Assembly (NCBI GenBank): GCA_026075535.2
Contig: AP026539.1
Coordinates: forward strand, 2,232,001-2,296,000
Source: Tricholoma matsutake
Lineage: Eukaryota; Basidiomycota; Agaricomycetes; Agaricales; Tricholomataceae
Length of the DNA: 64,000 bases
Direction: 5' to 3'
Part shown: in pieces, positions 44,019 to 54,600 of the stretch
Layout of the letters: each line of letters starts with the position of its first letter
Position numbering within the stretch: the stretch's first letter is position 1
Translations under genes and position numbers: made by a program
Notes under the pieces: generated by a model
Seen by the model: only the letters and a program-made list of their open reading frames with translations
The model's database searches: none
Told to the model about the DNA's origin: nothing

Positions 44019-44029
44019 GGCCCATAACC
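44019..44029 (-). promoter_or_regulatory. Copia primer binding site (initiator tRNA-Met anticodon region)
   Basis: Immediately next to the 5' LTR the minus strand reads GGTTATGGGCC. This is complementary to GGCCCATAACC, the anticodon stem-loop region of eukaryotic initiator tRNA-Met. Priming by a 5' half of this tRNA is known for Drosophila copia. Confidence 0.8.
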
Positions 44030-44375
44030 TGTAGAAAGTAAATCCTAGTATAAACAACTCAGTCTCTGGATAAGTAACTATATCAATCTGTACTATACCT
44101 AGTATAAACAACTGTTGTAGTAGAGTAAGTATGCATCAATAAATATGTATAGTAAATATAGCTCACCTCAGTCTCTGGATAAGTGACTGAGGTGATAAAG
44201 TAAACTACTGAAGATATATATACGTGTAATGTGTAACAAAAGGATGTGTGTCAAAGGAAAAGAGACAAGGGGAAACTTAAACACAAACTGACCACACGGA
44301 TCAAAGGGAATGCTAAAAATAGCACATGCATCAAATGCGTCAAAAGCATTATGGACTCACGGTGCGATTCCAACA
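44030..44375 (-). repeat. 5' LTR of Copia element
   Basis: 346 bp, nearly identical to 38946-39291. Most differences are CG against CA/TG (for example near 44222, 44289 and 44366). Confidence 0.95.
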
Positions 44376-44447
44376 TAACACCTGTGGTATTTTGTGATAG
44401 ACCATGGTAAAAACCTGTCACTGCAGTTGCAGTGTTAGGACGGGCGC

Positions 44448-44873
44448 TGTAAAGGGACTAGGGGGGTGCCCTGTGTGTGTTTCCTATTTTTTGTGTTTGT
44501 CCCATATTTTTCCCCACCTCATTTCCTTCTATTCTTCATTTTCTATGATTTTTCCAGATTTTATTACTAATTTTCCCTTGCTATCATGTTTGTATATGTT
44601 GACACTTTTATATTTAGAGGCGGAGTACCCCTTCCGACACATACCCCTTGGTATGATGTCATTTGGCGGCCTTGATCTGCCTATCTCCGCCTTTTTCTAT
44701 TTTTAGGTTATATTTGATTTTTGTCGTCTTCACATATACTGGGCATCAGCAAGGGGATCCTTAGAGTTTTCTCTTCGGATTTCCCTTTGCTAGGTGCGCC
44801 CCCAATCCCTGTATTATGTAGCATAATTTTAACTTCGGATTTCCCTTTGCTAGAGGCTTAGGTTGCCCTTATA
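44448..44873 (+). repeat. 5' LTR of Gypsy copy B
   Basis: 426 bp, from TGTAAAGGG to CCCTTATA. A TATA-like CATATACT at 44733 lies 30 bp before AGAGTTTTCT (44763-44772), the predicted RNA start. Two 21-bp direct repeats (44773-44793 and 44833-44853) lie between that start and the primer site. Confidence 0.95.
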
Positions 44874-44875
44874 GT

Positions 44876-44885
44876 AGAAAACTCT
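44876..44885 (+). promoter_or_regulatory. Self-primer binding site (Gypsy B)
   Basis: AGAAAACTCT begins 2 nt after the LTR and is perfectly complementary to AGAGTTTTCT at 44763-44772 in the LTR. Confidence 0.7.
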
Positions 44886-45039
44886 CCCCTAAGGCCCGAA
44901 AATCGCGAACGCGCTGCCCAAGATAGGCAGGTACGGACTGGACGACGCTTCCCAAAGCTCCACAGAGTCCCTACACACCGTTCCAGATACTCTCGCCTTT
45001 ATTGCGCCGCCATTTTCACCAAATGCGCTCCCTAGCGAC

Positions 45040-46158
45040 ATGGACGCATCAGAACGCTTCGACGCGCTTGAAAGCGACGTTTCCGGAATGCGCGCGCAAA
45101 TCGACTCGCTTAAATCTACGATTGAAAACTTCGTTAGGACCCTCCAGGCTAACCCTACGACCAATAGTTCCCCATTTACGACTCCAAGCGCACCCAACAA
45201 CGACGTTTTGCCAAACGCGTCCACTAAGGAACGTGCCCAGATCAAACCATCCCCCCCCGCCGAATTTGATGGTGCACGTGCGCAGGGACATGCATTCCTT
45301 AATTCCTGTGAGTTATACATTAGTCTCCAGTCGCATCAATTCGTCGATGAGGCTGCAAAAATTTATTGGGCCTTCACATACATCAAATCTGAACGCGCCT
45401 ATCTCTATGTGGACCGTATCCTACGTCAAACTAAAGAACTCGGTTCTCTACCTTTCTCCACTTGGGGTGACTTTCGAGCTGAGTTCATACGCCACTTCTG
45501 CCCCCTCAATGAACGCCACCAAGCAGTGACACGACTTGAGTCATCCGCTTACCACCAGGGACGTCGATCTGTGGATGACTATATCGATGAGTTCAAGGAT
45601 TTGGTGGACATGGCAGGATATGGGAGTGGGTTACCAGTGGTGGTGAAGTTCCGACGGGGGCTCAACCAAGAAATTCAGGACCAGATTGCACAGATGTTGG
45701 AAGGGTGCCCAGCGGACAATGATATCCTTGCTTGGTATGAAGCTGCTTCACTCTGTGATGAGAACCGACTCACAAATGCGGCATTTAATGCTGCATTCCG
45801 TGCTCCGACTACCACTCATACACCCTACACCTTCAATTGAAGCCTTCCCCACCCTAACCCCATTCCTGTTCGTCAAACTCCCACACCAGCCGTCAATGTC
45901 CCGGTACCAATGGATGTTGATGCAGCCCGCAGCCGTGCACGTAAGTTGGATCTCTGCTACCATTATGGGGAACCTGGACACAGGGCTGGAGCATGTCCCC
46001 ATCATCAGGATATCCGCATGCTCACCCCCGAGGGATGAGATGAACTCCTGCAAGATTTGTTGGCGCTTGTAGATGTTGAGGAAGTGAAGGATCAAGTTGC
46101 AGAGGAGGTTAAGCTGGAAGTTGTAGAGGAGCAGGATTTTCCTATTCGCAGCGAGTGA
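45040..46158 (+). pseudogene. gag: Gag, copy B (two in-frame stops)
   Basis: Starts at the ATG of MDASERFDAL and follows the same frame as copy A Gag to the TGA at 46156-46158. In-frame TGA codons at 45838-45840 and 46036-46038 stand where copy A has CGA (Arg), so both are CpG transitions. The zinc knuckle reads CYHYGEPGHRAGAC; its second Cys has become Tyr and is therefore broken. The slippery heptamer GGATTTT is at 46134-46140. Confidence 0.9.
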
Positions 46159-49100
46159 ATCGTACGCCCTCACTGCCTGTCCATAACTGCTTTGAAGTCT
46201 TGTCAGTTGAATCCCTGGAGAATGAATCCATTTCTGTGACTGCTCCCCTCTCTGACCCTTCGAAGTTGGCTAAAGATGTACCTGCTCTCCCCATCTCTCC
46301 TTCTACTCCACGTCCCAAAATTAAATCATGGGAGCGTAAACTACCACGCAAGTATATTGTGGCATCCACTCCCTCTGCACATTCCTTAAACCTAGCCATC
46401 GAACTGCAGACGACCGACACTGGACGGATACTCGGTGTCTCTGCGCTCCTGGACTCTGGTGCGACTGGTCTCTTCATCGATTCCCATCTGGTACAACAAC
46501 ATTGTCTAAATACTCGCTCACTCTCACGTCCGATACCTGTATATAATGTGGATGGATCCCCAAATGAAGCTGGTGCCATCCGAGAGGTTGCAGACCTGGT
46601 TCTCCGTTACAAAGATCATAGTGAGCGTGCCCTTTTTGCTGTCACTCAATTAGGAAAGCAAAAGGCGATTTTGGGATATCCATGGCTTCGAGACCATAAC
46701 CCAGAGGTCGACTGGCACACTGGGGAGGTTACCATGAGCCGATGTCCATCCCGCTGTCGGACGTGTTTCACAGAAGCCAGGCAAGAATGTTGTGGACAGA
46801 AGGCGGCAATACGATGAACTCAGAAGTGTCGTGCTGGACCCCTGCCTATACCTGAAGTGGAATTGGAAGGGGTTCCTGATCTAATGCCAGACTCGGATGA
46901 TGATGATGAGGACCCAGAGGAAGTGGAGGAGGGTGATCGGATCTTCTACACTGCGATTTGCTCATCGCATGAGGTGTGTGCCACATCGAACATATCCCAA
47001 TGCCTCGCCGAGGCCTTCCACAAAAACAATGCTGCTAAATCCTCTACTAACTCCTTACTCCCTCATCTCCATGAGTTTGAAGACATGTTCTCCAAGGAGT
47101 CATTCGACTCTCTTCCTGCGTGTAAGCCATGGGATCATGCGATCGAACTCACCCCTGGCGCAACCCCTTCATCCTGCAAGGTCTATCCTCTCTCTCCGGA
47201 AGAACAACGGCAGCTTGACCAGTTCATCGATGAGCACCTGGCCTCTGGATGTATTCGACCATCGAAGTCACCCATGGCCTCTCCCTTTTTCTTTGTCAAG
47301 AAGAAGGATGGCTCACTTCGACCGGTTCAAGACTACAGAAGACTCAACAACATCATGGTCAAAAATCGCTACCCACTACCCCTCATCTCCAAACTCGTAA
47401 ACCAGCTCCATGGAGCCCGATACTTCACCAAGCTCGATGTCCGTTGGGGCTATAATAATGTGAGGATAAAGGAGGGAGATGAGTGGAAGGCAGCCTTTCA
47501 TACCAACCATGGTCTTTTTGAACCACTTGTCATGTTCTTTGGCCTTACTAATAGCCCTGCCACCTTTCAGACCATGATGAATGACATCTTCCATGACCTC
47601 ATCCTCGAAGGCATTGTCTGCATCTATCTGGACGACATCCTCATCTTCACTTGCACGGTTGAAGAGCACCGTCGCATCACGCGCCTCATCCTAGAGCGAC
47701 TTCGACGGTACAAACTCTACCTTCATCAGGACAAATGCGAGTTCTAAAGGACCAAGATCGAGTACCTCGGCCTGATTATCTCGGAGGGTCAAGTGGAGAT
47801 GGATCCTATCAAGGTAAACGGGGTCACAGCTTGGCCGACGCCCACGAACAAGAAGGAGGTGCAGTCTTTCCTGGGCTTCATCAATTTTTATCGGCGTTTT
47901 ATCAAGGATTTCTCACATCATGCACGACCGCTGTTCGACTTGACAGGAAAGGAGGCATGGAGGTGGGATAATGCACAACAGGAGGCATTTGAAAAGCTTA
48001 AGGAGATGGTCACTTCCACTCCGATCCTTACCTTTGCTGACGATTTGCGTCCTTTTCGTGTAGAAGCCAACAGTTCTGACTTTGCAATGGGCGCTGTGTT
48101 GTCTCAGCAGTCTCCGGAGGACCAGAAGTGGCATCCTGTTGTGTTCTACTCCAAAAGCCTTAGTGCTGTAGAGAGAAACTACGAGATCCACGACAAGGAG
48201 ATGTTGGCGATAATGTGTGTGCTTGAGGAGTGGCGACACTTCCTCGAGGGTGCCCAACACAAGGTGGAAATTTGGACGGATCACAAGAACCTCGAGTACT
48301 TCATGACGGCCAAGAAATTGAACCATCGTCAAGCTTGTTGGTCCCTGTATCTATCTAGATTTGACTTCTCCTTGCACCACCGTCCGGGTCGCAGCATGGG
48401 GAAGACCGATGCCCTATCCCGACGTGCAGACCATGGGGATGGCAGCGGTGACAACCAAAACATTGTGCTGTTGCAGCCAGACCTGTTCACCATTCGGGCA
48501 CTGGAAGGCATCGTACCCCAGGGCGAGGAGCGGGACATTCTACATGACATTTGTCGCGCAAACTGTAGCAGTTTACATGAGGATGTTGTCACCCGAGCTG
48601 TTAAAGAACTGAGGAAGGGATCGACCCTTTCCTTACGTGCGGCAGAGTGGGCTAAAAAGGAGGACTTGTTGTATTTCAGGGATCGCATCTATGTTCCCAA
48701 TAACCCAGACCTTCGCTGGCGCATCATATCCCAACACCATGACTCACAAATTGCTGGCCACCCCGGACGCTGGAAGACCTTGGAGCTCACCTCACGGAAC
48801 TATTGGTGGCCACAAATGTCACAGCTCATTGGTCAGTATTGTTGCACTTGTGACCTTTGCTTACACACCAAGGTCCCTCGTCGCAAGCCTATTGGTGAGC
48901 TACACCCTCTTCCTGTTCCAGAGAGTCGTTGGGATGTCGTCAGCGTCGACTTTGTGGTGGAATTGCCAGAGTCAAACGGGTTTGATGTGGTGATGTGCAC
49001 AGTTGACTCAGTGGGAAAATGCGCTCACTTCATTCCCACTCACACCACTGTCAGTGCCCTAGGTGCCGCTCGACTCTACCTCCACCACGTGTGGAAATTA

Positions 49101-50046
49101 CATGGACTTCCTGGTGCCTTCCTCTCGGATCGTGGCCCTCAGTTCATGGCAGAGTTCACTCGTGAGCTGTACCGACTCCTGGGGATCAAACTCCTCGCTT
49201 CAACTGCTTATCACCCACAAACTGATGGCCAGACGGAGTGAGTCAACCAGGAACTGGAGCAGTACATCCGCCTCTTTGTCAATGAACACCAGGACGATTG
49301 GGATGATCTCCTTCCTTTGGCTGAGTTCGGGTACAACAACCATGTCCATGCTTCCACTCAACAGACCCCTTTCCTCTTAGACACTGGATGACATCCACGC
49401 ATGGGATTTGAACCTTGCCAAACTCCCTCACACATCGAGACAGTGAATGAGTTCACAGAACGCATGAGGGATAGCTTGGAGGAGGCAAGGGCAGCCTTAG
49501 CAAAGGCGAAGGACGACATGGCGCGATTTTACAACCAATGCCACTCCCCAACCCCTCAGTACAAGGTTGGTGATCAAGTTTATCTTGACTCCAGTGACAT
49601 CTCCACTACACGTCCATCCAAGAAACTTCTTGGGACCTTTCCCCATTGTCAAGTGCATTGGAACACATGCCTATCGTCTACACCTCCCAGCCTCCATGTC
49701 CAGACTCCATCCCATCTTCCATGTCATAAAATTGCTTCCAGCTCCCCCAGATCCATTCCTGGGATGCCATTCACACCCACCACCACCACCTACAGTGATT
49801 GAGGGAGAACCCCAATATGAAGTCAAGTCAATCTTGGACAGCCGTTTGCATCGAGGAAAACTCCAGTATTTGGTACATTGGAAGGGTTATGGGTATGAGG
49901 AGAACTCATGGGTCGAAGAGTCTGACGTAAATGCCCCTCAGTTAATCAAGGAATTCCACCGACGGCACACTGCTGCACCGCGTCGCATTCAAGTCATGGA
50001 CTTTGGTCGTATACGATTTCGAATGCATCAGGGTGATGTATCTTAG
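46155..50046 (+). pseudogene. pol: Pol with chromodomain, copy B (several stops)
   Basis: The copy A pol order is present: protease (DSGATGLFI), RT (IYLDDILIF), RNase H, integrase (SVDFVVELP, FLSDRGPQFM, DGQTE) and chromodomain (LVHWKGYGYEENSWVEES). Stops in the pol frame are TGA 46815, TAA 47745, TGA 49239 and TGA 49389. A 10-bp deletion near 49626, relative to copy A, shifts the frame before the chromodomain. The integrase keeps SDRG where copy A has SDCG, so each copy preserves residues the other lost. Confidence 0.92.
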
Positions 50047-50057
50047 AGAGGGGGTGA

Positions 50058-50483
50058 TGTAAGGGGACTAGGGGGGTGCCCTGTGTGTTTTTCCTATTTT
50101 TTATGTTCGTCCCATATTTTTCCCCACCTCATTTCCTTCTATTCTTCATTTTCTATGATTTTTCCGGATTTTATTACTAATTTTCCCTTGCTATCATGTT
50201 TGTATATGTTGACACTTTTATATTTAGAGGCGGAGTACCCCTTCCGACACATACCCCTTGGTATGATGTCATTTGGCGGCCTTGATCCACCTATCTCCGC
50301 CTTTTTCTATTTTTAGGTTATATTTGATTTTTGTCGTCTTCACATATACTGGGCATCAGCAAGGGGATCCTTAGAGTTTTCTCTTCGGATTTCCCTTTGC
50401 TAGGTGCGCCCCCAATCCCTGTATTATGTAGCATAATTTTAACTTCGGATTTCCCTTTGCTAGAGGCTTAGGTTGCCCTTATA
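50058..50483 (+). repeat. 3' LTR of Gypsy copy B
   Basis: 426 bp. It differs from the 5' LTR at roughly seven positions by eye. The purine tract AGAGAGGGGGTGA (50045-50057) precedes it. Confidence 0.95.
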
Positions 50484-50488
50484 GGTGC

Positions 50489-50946
50489 AGTGTTGGCAGG
50501 TGCAGGTGCAGTGTGTGAAAGTTTACCCATGGTGTGACCCATGCTACACCCTACATGGGAAGAAAGGTTGGCAATTGCCACAATGATAGTGAACAGGTCA
50601 ATTGAAAAAATCCAGGTACCACAAGTCACACAAGCATGGGAACATGTGCATCAATCATCAACAATTGCTGCAACAATAGCAGTCAGATTCCCATGCTAGC
50701 TCAAACTGGGATAAAGCCTCATTCTCAATACTGAGAACTCGGAACCTACAGAGTTTTGGGCATAAAAAAAGTTTGGTTCTAAGTTTGAACACCCCCCCTG
50801 AACTTGAACTGGACCATCCTGAACCTGAACCTGTGGTTCAGTTCAAAGCTCAGCAGATTGCCTGGACTGAACCTGAAGTCCAGTTCTAGGTTCAGCAAAA
50901 CCTTTGAAGAACCAGACTGAACTGAACTTCAGCATCCCTAGGCATT
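50489..50946. other. Intergenic DNA, possible decayed transposon end
   Basis: No gene. Positions 50780-50940 are rich in CTGAACCTGAA/GGTTCAG words and end CAGCATCCCTA (50930-50940), a plausible end of an hAT-like element, but I could not find its partner end. Confidence 0.4.
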
Positions 50947-51585
50947 TCATTTGAAAACTGCCAGGGATGCACACACAGATGTTAGTAAAGTTGGAGACAC
51001 TCCAAGGAAAGTTGGTAGTATAGCATCAATCTTCTGCCAATAACAAAGGAAGCTGGCCCGTGACTTCCATCGCCCCTGAGCTGCAACAATGTCTGGACTA
51101 ATTTCCTGTAAAAGCAACTCTGTGGTGTCACCAATCCAAAAGGAGTGTCCTAATACTGATTCCAGCCCAACCTGTGACCAAATCTCATTGCATGCACTCA
51201 ACATTTCACACTGAGTCCAAGCCTTCCAACCACCACTTTCTGTAGTGTATGCAAACAGTGGAGCATCATCTGGTACTGATGCATTAACCATGCGATGCCA
51301 AGCAAATGATTGGGTAGGATTGCTGAAATCATCCCAGGAAGTGAGAATGATGTCTGTGCCTTGAAACCCAGTAGTCTTGGACCAAGGAATGTAAAACATG
51401 GTGTATGATACACCATTTCTTGTCGACTTATCTGAAACTAATGTTCCTTTCATCACATGGTATTTGGGATCAAACAACCACATGGATGGGGGAGTTGTCT
51501 CGCCCAACCGACAAGTGCCCCAATGTAAGTCTGGTGCCCTCACAGACTTACTACACACACACCAACACACATAATGTGCATGCAA
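50947..51585 (-). pseudogene. Tyrosine recombinase, catalytic C-terminal part (DIRS-like)
   Basis: The minus-strand frame reads APDLHWGTCRLGETTPPSMW, VSYTMFYIPWSKTT, DDAPLFAYTT and finally LESVLGHSFWIGDTTELLLQ, VAAQGRWKSRASFLCYWQKI. The order H-x-x-R, G-R-W and Tyr fits the catalytic end of tyrosine recombinases as found in fungal DIRS-like elements and Cryptons. The expected Arg of HxxR is Trp here (TGG at 51136-51138, probably from CGG), so the enzyme would be inactive. Other parts of the enzyme lie upstream at 52134-52412 and 53043-53351. Confidence 0.8.
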
Positions 51586-52133
51586 AACAACTGTATATAC
51601 CCAAAAAACACTCCAAGCACGCATGCATCAATATCTGCATCAAAGAAATGCTAAATATAGAATTGGGCCATGAAACAATGCCCACTACACATTGCCATCA
51701 CATTCCCATTAATTCCCCATCAATCAATCAAATTCCCATCAAATTCCCATCAATCCCATCAATCCCTGAGAATGATGCACTCCCATCATTTCAACATCAT
51801 GATGTGACCCTACCATGTATAGAAAGTCTTGATGCAGCCATATTCTCAATATGTACAAGGTGGATAGCTATTTTTAGCATACTATAGGTAGTAGGCCATC
51901 TTTCCCTTCATTGCCCCTGTCCCTTCTCCTCTTGCAACAAAGGTATAGTTAATTATTCTTTCTACTGTATAGTACTAATGTCCCTTCCCCTCTTGCAACA
52001 AAGATAACATATTCCTGTCTGTCTGTCTGACTACTGAGTGAGGTTCCCTAACCAGGCAACCTTTCACCCAAAAAGAGGCTTCTGCCATGGCCAGAAGACC
52101 AACATCCTTTGAATTTGATGTGGAGAGGTGTTG
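51586..52133. other. Insertion or intron-like gap within the recombinase
   Basis: No coding similarity. It contains AATTCCCATCAA-like simple repeats (51700-51770) and a near repeat of CCCTTCYCCTCTTGCAACAA (51920 and 51982). It separates two parts of the recombinase. Confidence 0.45.
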
Positions 52134-52412
52134 TCATAATACATACATATGCTGCATAGTAACTGGTGCCCTTGGGGGACATTGGGAAGTGGTTGGCACT
52201 AGCTTTTTGACCCCTTTATGCACAATGTCAACCTGAGAAGTCTTTCCATTCCAAGGAGCTCCATGAAGGGAGTGCCAGAAGTGTAAACCAGACATCCAAT
52301 TTTTTGCACAGTCATAAGAAACTTGGTGAGCTGTGTCAAGACCTGTTCCTCGCCCAATCAGAACCCACATCCATCCAACCCTTTTCCACATCTCAAACCT
52401 GACATCCACCAA
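52134..52412 (-). pseudogene. Tyrosine recombinase, core-binding part
   Basis: The minus strand reads VSYDCAKNWMSGLHFWHSLH, GAPWNGKTSQVDIVHKGVKK and CPPRAPVT. This is the second half of the SAM-like core-binding domain that precedes the catalytic domain in this enzyme class. It follows on from 53043-53351 after a ~630-bp interruption. Confidence 0.7.
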
Positions 52413-53042
52413 CTCCTCCCACTTTCATTCCTGGCCACCTTGCACTGCCCACACTGCTGTGCACCAGGCTGCCTTGTACAGCACCCATGGCCACCTTCCT
52501 GAGGCTGCCATCTCTTTTGCAAATTCAACTACAGACTCCTGTGCAGCCCCCATTAAGTAATTTATGTATGCAGTCAAGACACTGCCACAGTTACTGAGAC
52601 ATTCCACTCCAATTCTGGACTCCAGTATTTAACCTTAGTTAGTTTTGACTTGTATTCCTCAGTTTGTATATCGACATAGACTTGACAAAGACTTAACATA
52701 AATCTGCCAATCCAATCTCATTCTACTCCTACCTCTGACCTCTAAGAGTCCAAACTTCATTTGACTTGACCTTTAATTCTCCCTCCAAAGTTCTGGTCTA
52801 ATACAAACTTAACCCAAGTCCCTCCATACTCTTCCCCACACTTTCTGCACCTACCTGCTCCTACCTCCAAACCTTCATCTTAAAATTAGGACACCAGATG
52901 AGGTGAAGGGTGCAACTTCTTATAAGTTGAAGCCAAGTCCTTTCTGTTCCCCTTTTGCAGAATCTGCTATGACCCAACAACCTTCCACTATCAACATCTA
53001 CAGGGTCCAACCAGATTCTGATGTGCACTTGAGGATCAGTTC
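52413..53042. other. Interruption within the recombinase
   Basis: Short ORFs here do not match the recombinase. It may be an insertion or a retained spacer. No repeat ends were recognised. Confidence 0.4.
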
Positions 53043-53351
53043 TTAACAAGCTGCAACATTAACCAGGAATGCTGCCAGCAATTCACCAGAAGCAGGCATC
53101 CAAAGATCTTCAGAGACTTTGTGACTGTTGCAGAACTGAGTAAAGTGAAGGAGACCTGAAGCATAAGAACATTGGGTATTTGGTGCCAAACTTGCGATGG
53201 AGACCTCCAGCAGTTGTTCGTAAGCTTCAGAACACAACAGATGGATTGTCAAAGCCTGTCTTTCTATAGCAAATGGTGTCATCCAGGATGATAAGCACAA
53301 GGATGTGGCGACCCATGGTCTGAATGGAGATACATTATAGTCATCTCCCAC
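53043..53351 (-). pseudogene. Tyrosine recombinase, N-terminal part
   Basis: The frame reads SLAPNTQCSYASGLLHFTQF, CNSHKVSEDLWMPAS and LLAAFLVNVAA. This is the start of the N-terminal core-binding domain of fungal tyrosine recombinases (A-xNT-xxYxxGLxxFxxFC). It lies directly downstream of the RNase H segment on the same strand, giving the order RT, RNase H, recombinase. Confidence 0.75.
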
Positions 53352-53430
53352 TCATGATTTTCATGTCATAGAAGTAGATGGGAAGCAGTAAGACACTTCA
53401 GAATAGGAGTGCAATTTTATTTTACAGGGG

Positions 53431-54600
53431 TCAAGTACAAATTGAGCTTGTCTGGTAGTGCCACAGTATGAATGATATGGAACAAACATCTGGTAAGATA
53501 CCCTGAGAGACAGAATCCACTTTGTTCTCTGCTGACTCAACATAAACTGGAGCCAAGGATATGTTTGCTGCCACACAGACAACACCCCCACATTGTATTG
53601 ACAAATTTGACATGAAATTATGACTCTGTCCTTGCTGGTGAGCTGTGATCACTCCTTTATTATCAGAACAAAGCAAAATGTGCGAGTCACAGAACCCCAG
53701 ATTGACAAGAATGAGGGCAGCTAATTCTATGGCCACTGTTTCCAGCCATCCAATATCATGACCCAATCCCTTCCAAACTGGCTTTAACCTGAACACAGCC
53801 CAGTCATCCCCTAAAACAATACCAATACCCCATGCCATAGATGCATCAACCCAAAGGTCAATATCAACTGGAGAACCTTTGGACATAAGAGATTGTTTGA
53901 CAGAATCATCAGAGAGTGTCTGGGACCATGCTTGTAATGACAATATTACAGAGGGAGGAGGATATTGAGCAGCAAAGGGGTTCTCATGAAAGGACAATAT
54001 GAAAGCTGATAAAGGCAGCAGGAAAGTCCTACATAGATGAATGATAGATGGGATAGTGCACCAAAGAGCTTCTGGATATCTCATAAAGTCATATGAGACC
54101 CTGATTATGAAGCCAAGGTGCAGTCGACACAACCTTGATTTTGATCTGCTTTGCCTCTAAAACTGAAACTGTTCACTCTGCCAAAGAGAAGACAAAGCCC
54201 AGAAAGTTGAATGACATTGCAAAATCCTGTCCTTTTTGCTTGTGCCATGGAATCCCAGGTGAGCAATGCATGCCAGCACAGAAGCATGGTCATAGTCAAA
54301 CAAAAACATAGAACAAGCAGAAGGGAACAATCCCACTGCAGAAGGGAAGCAAAATACCACCACATCATCAACCCATTTCCCAAATGGGCCCACCTTTTTG
54401 CATTCCCAGATTACTAATGAAGCATCAGCAACCTCTCCTTGCAGACCATGTGCAGATGCAATTCCAAATGTGACACAGTGTTCAGGCCAGAACAAACCTT
54501 GATGGTGTACAACCATGGATTTCTTATGAGTGGGTAACACAGGGATAGTGCAATAAGCTGCCTCAATGTCTAGACTGCAGGGCAGTGCTGAAGCAACCTA
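53431..54600 (-). pseudogene. Reverse transcriptase and RNase H of DIRS-like element
   Basis: The RT part reads SLDIEAAYCTIPVLPTHKKS, HCVTFGIASAHGLQGEVADA and VGPFGKWVDDVVVF, with the RT active site as WVDD. After a stop at 54157 the same frame continues into an RNase H: WVDASMAWGIGIVLG (Asp), ETVAIELAAL (Glu), ILLCSDNKGVI (Asp) and ENKVDSVSQG (Asp). The association with a tyrosine recombinase on the same strand identifies a DIRS/Ngaro-type retroelement. Upstream RT blocks are missing; a TGTAG/G junction at about 54600 could be an intron acceptor. Confidence 0.82.

Larger units (their letters stand above)
38946..44375 (-). mobile_element. Ty1/Copia retrotransposon, decayed
   Basis: This 5.43-kb element on the minus strand has 346-bp LTRs (38946-39291 and 44030-44375) with TG..CA ends. 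The flanks TCACA (38941-38945) and TAACA (44376-44380) are probably a 5-bp target duplication with one change. The order gag, protease, integrase, RT, RNase H is diagnostic of Copia. Three TGA stops (42607-42609, 41191-41193, 40145-40147) and one frameshift near 40790 break an otherwise single reading frame. A primer site adjoins the 5' LTR and a GA-rich tract adjoins the 3' LTR. Confidence 0.95.
44448..50483 (+). mobile_element. Ty3/Gypsy chromovirus, copy B (plus strand, decayed)
   Basis: Same family as copy A, 6.04 kb, with LTRs of 426 bp at 44448-44873 and 50058-50483. The flanks GGCGC (44443-44447) and GGTGC (50484-50488) are a target duplication with one CpG to TpG change. It retains all domains, but gag has two TGA stops and pol has TGA (46815), TAA (47745), TGA (49239) and TGA (49389), plus a 10-bp deletion near 49626. 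Most differences from copy A are CpG transitions. Confidence 0.95.

Noticed and set aside
50780..50940. A complete hAT-type element ending CAGCATCCCTA
   Set aside because: I found no matching left terminal repeat or 8-bp duplication.
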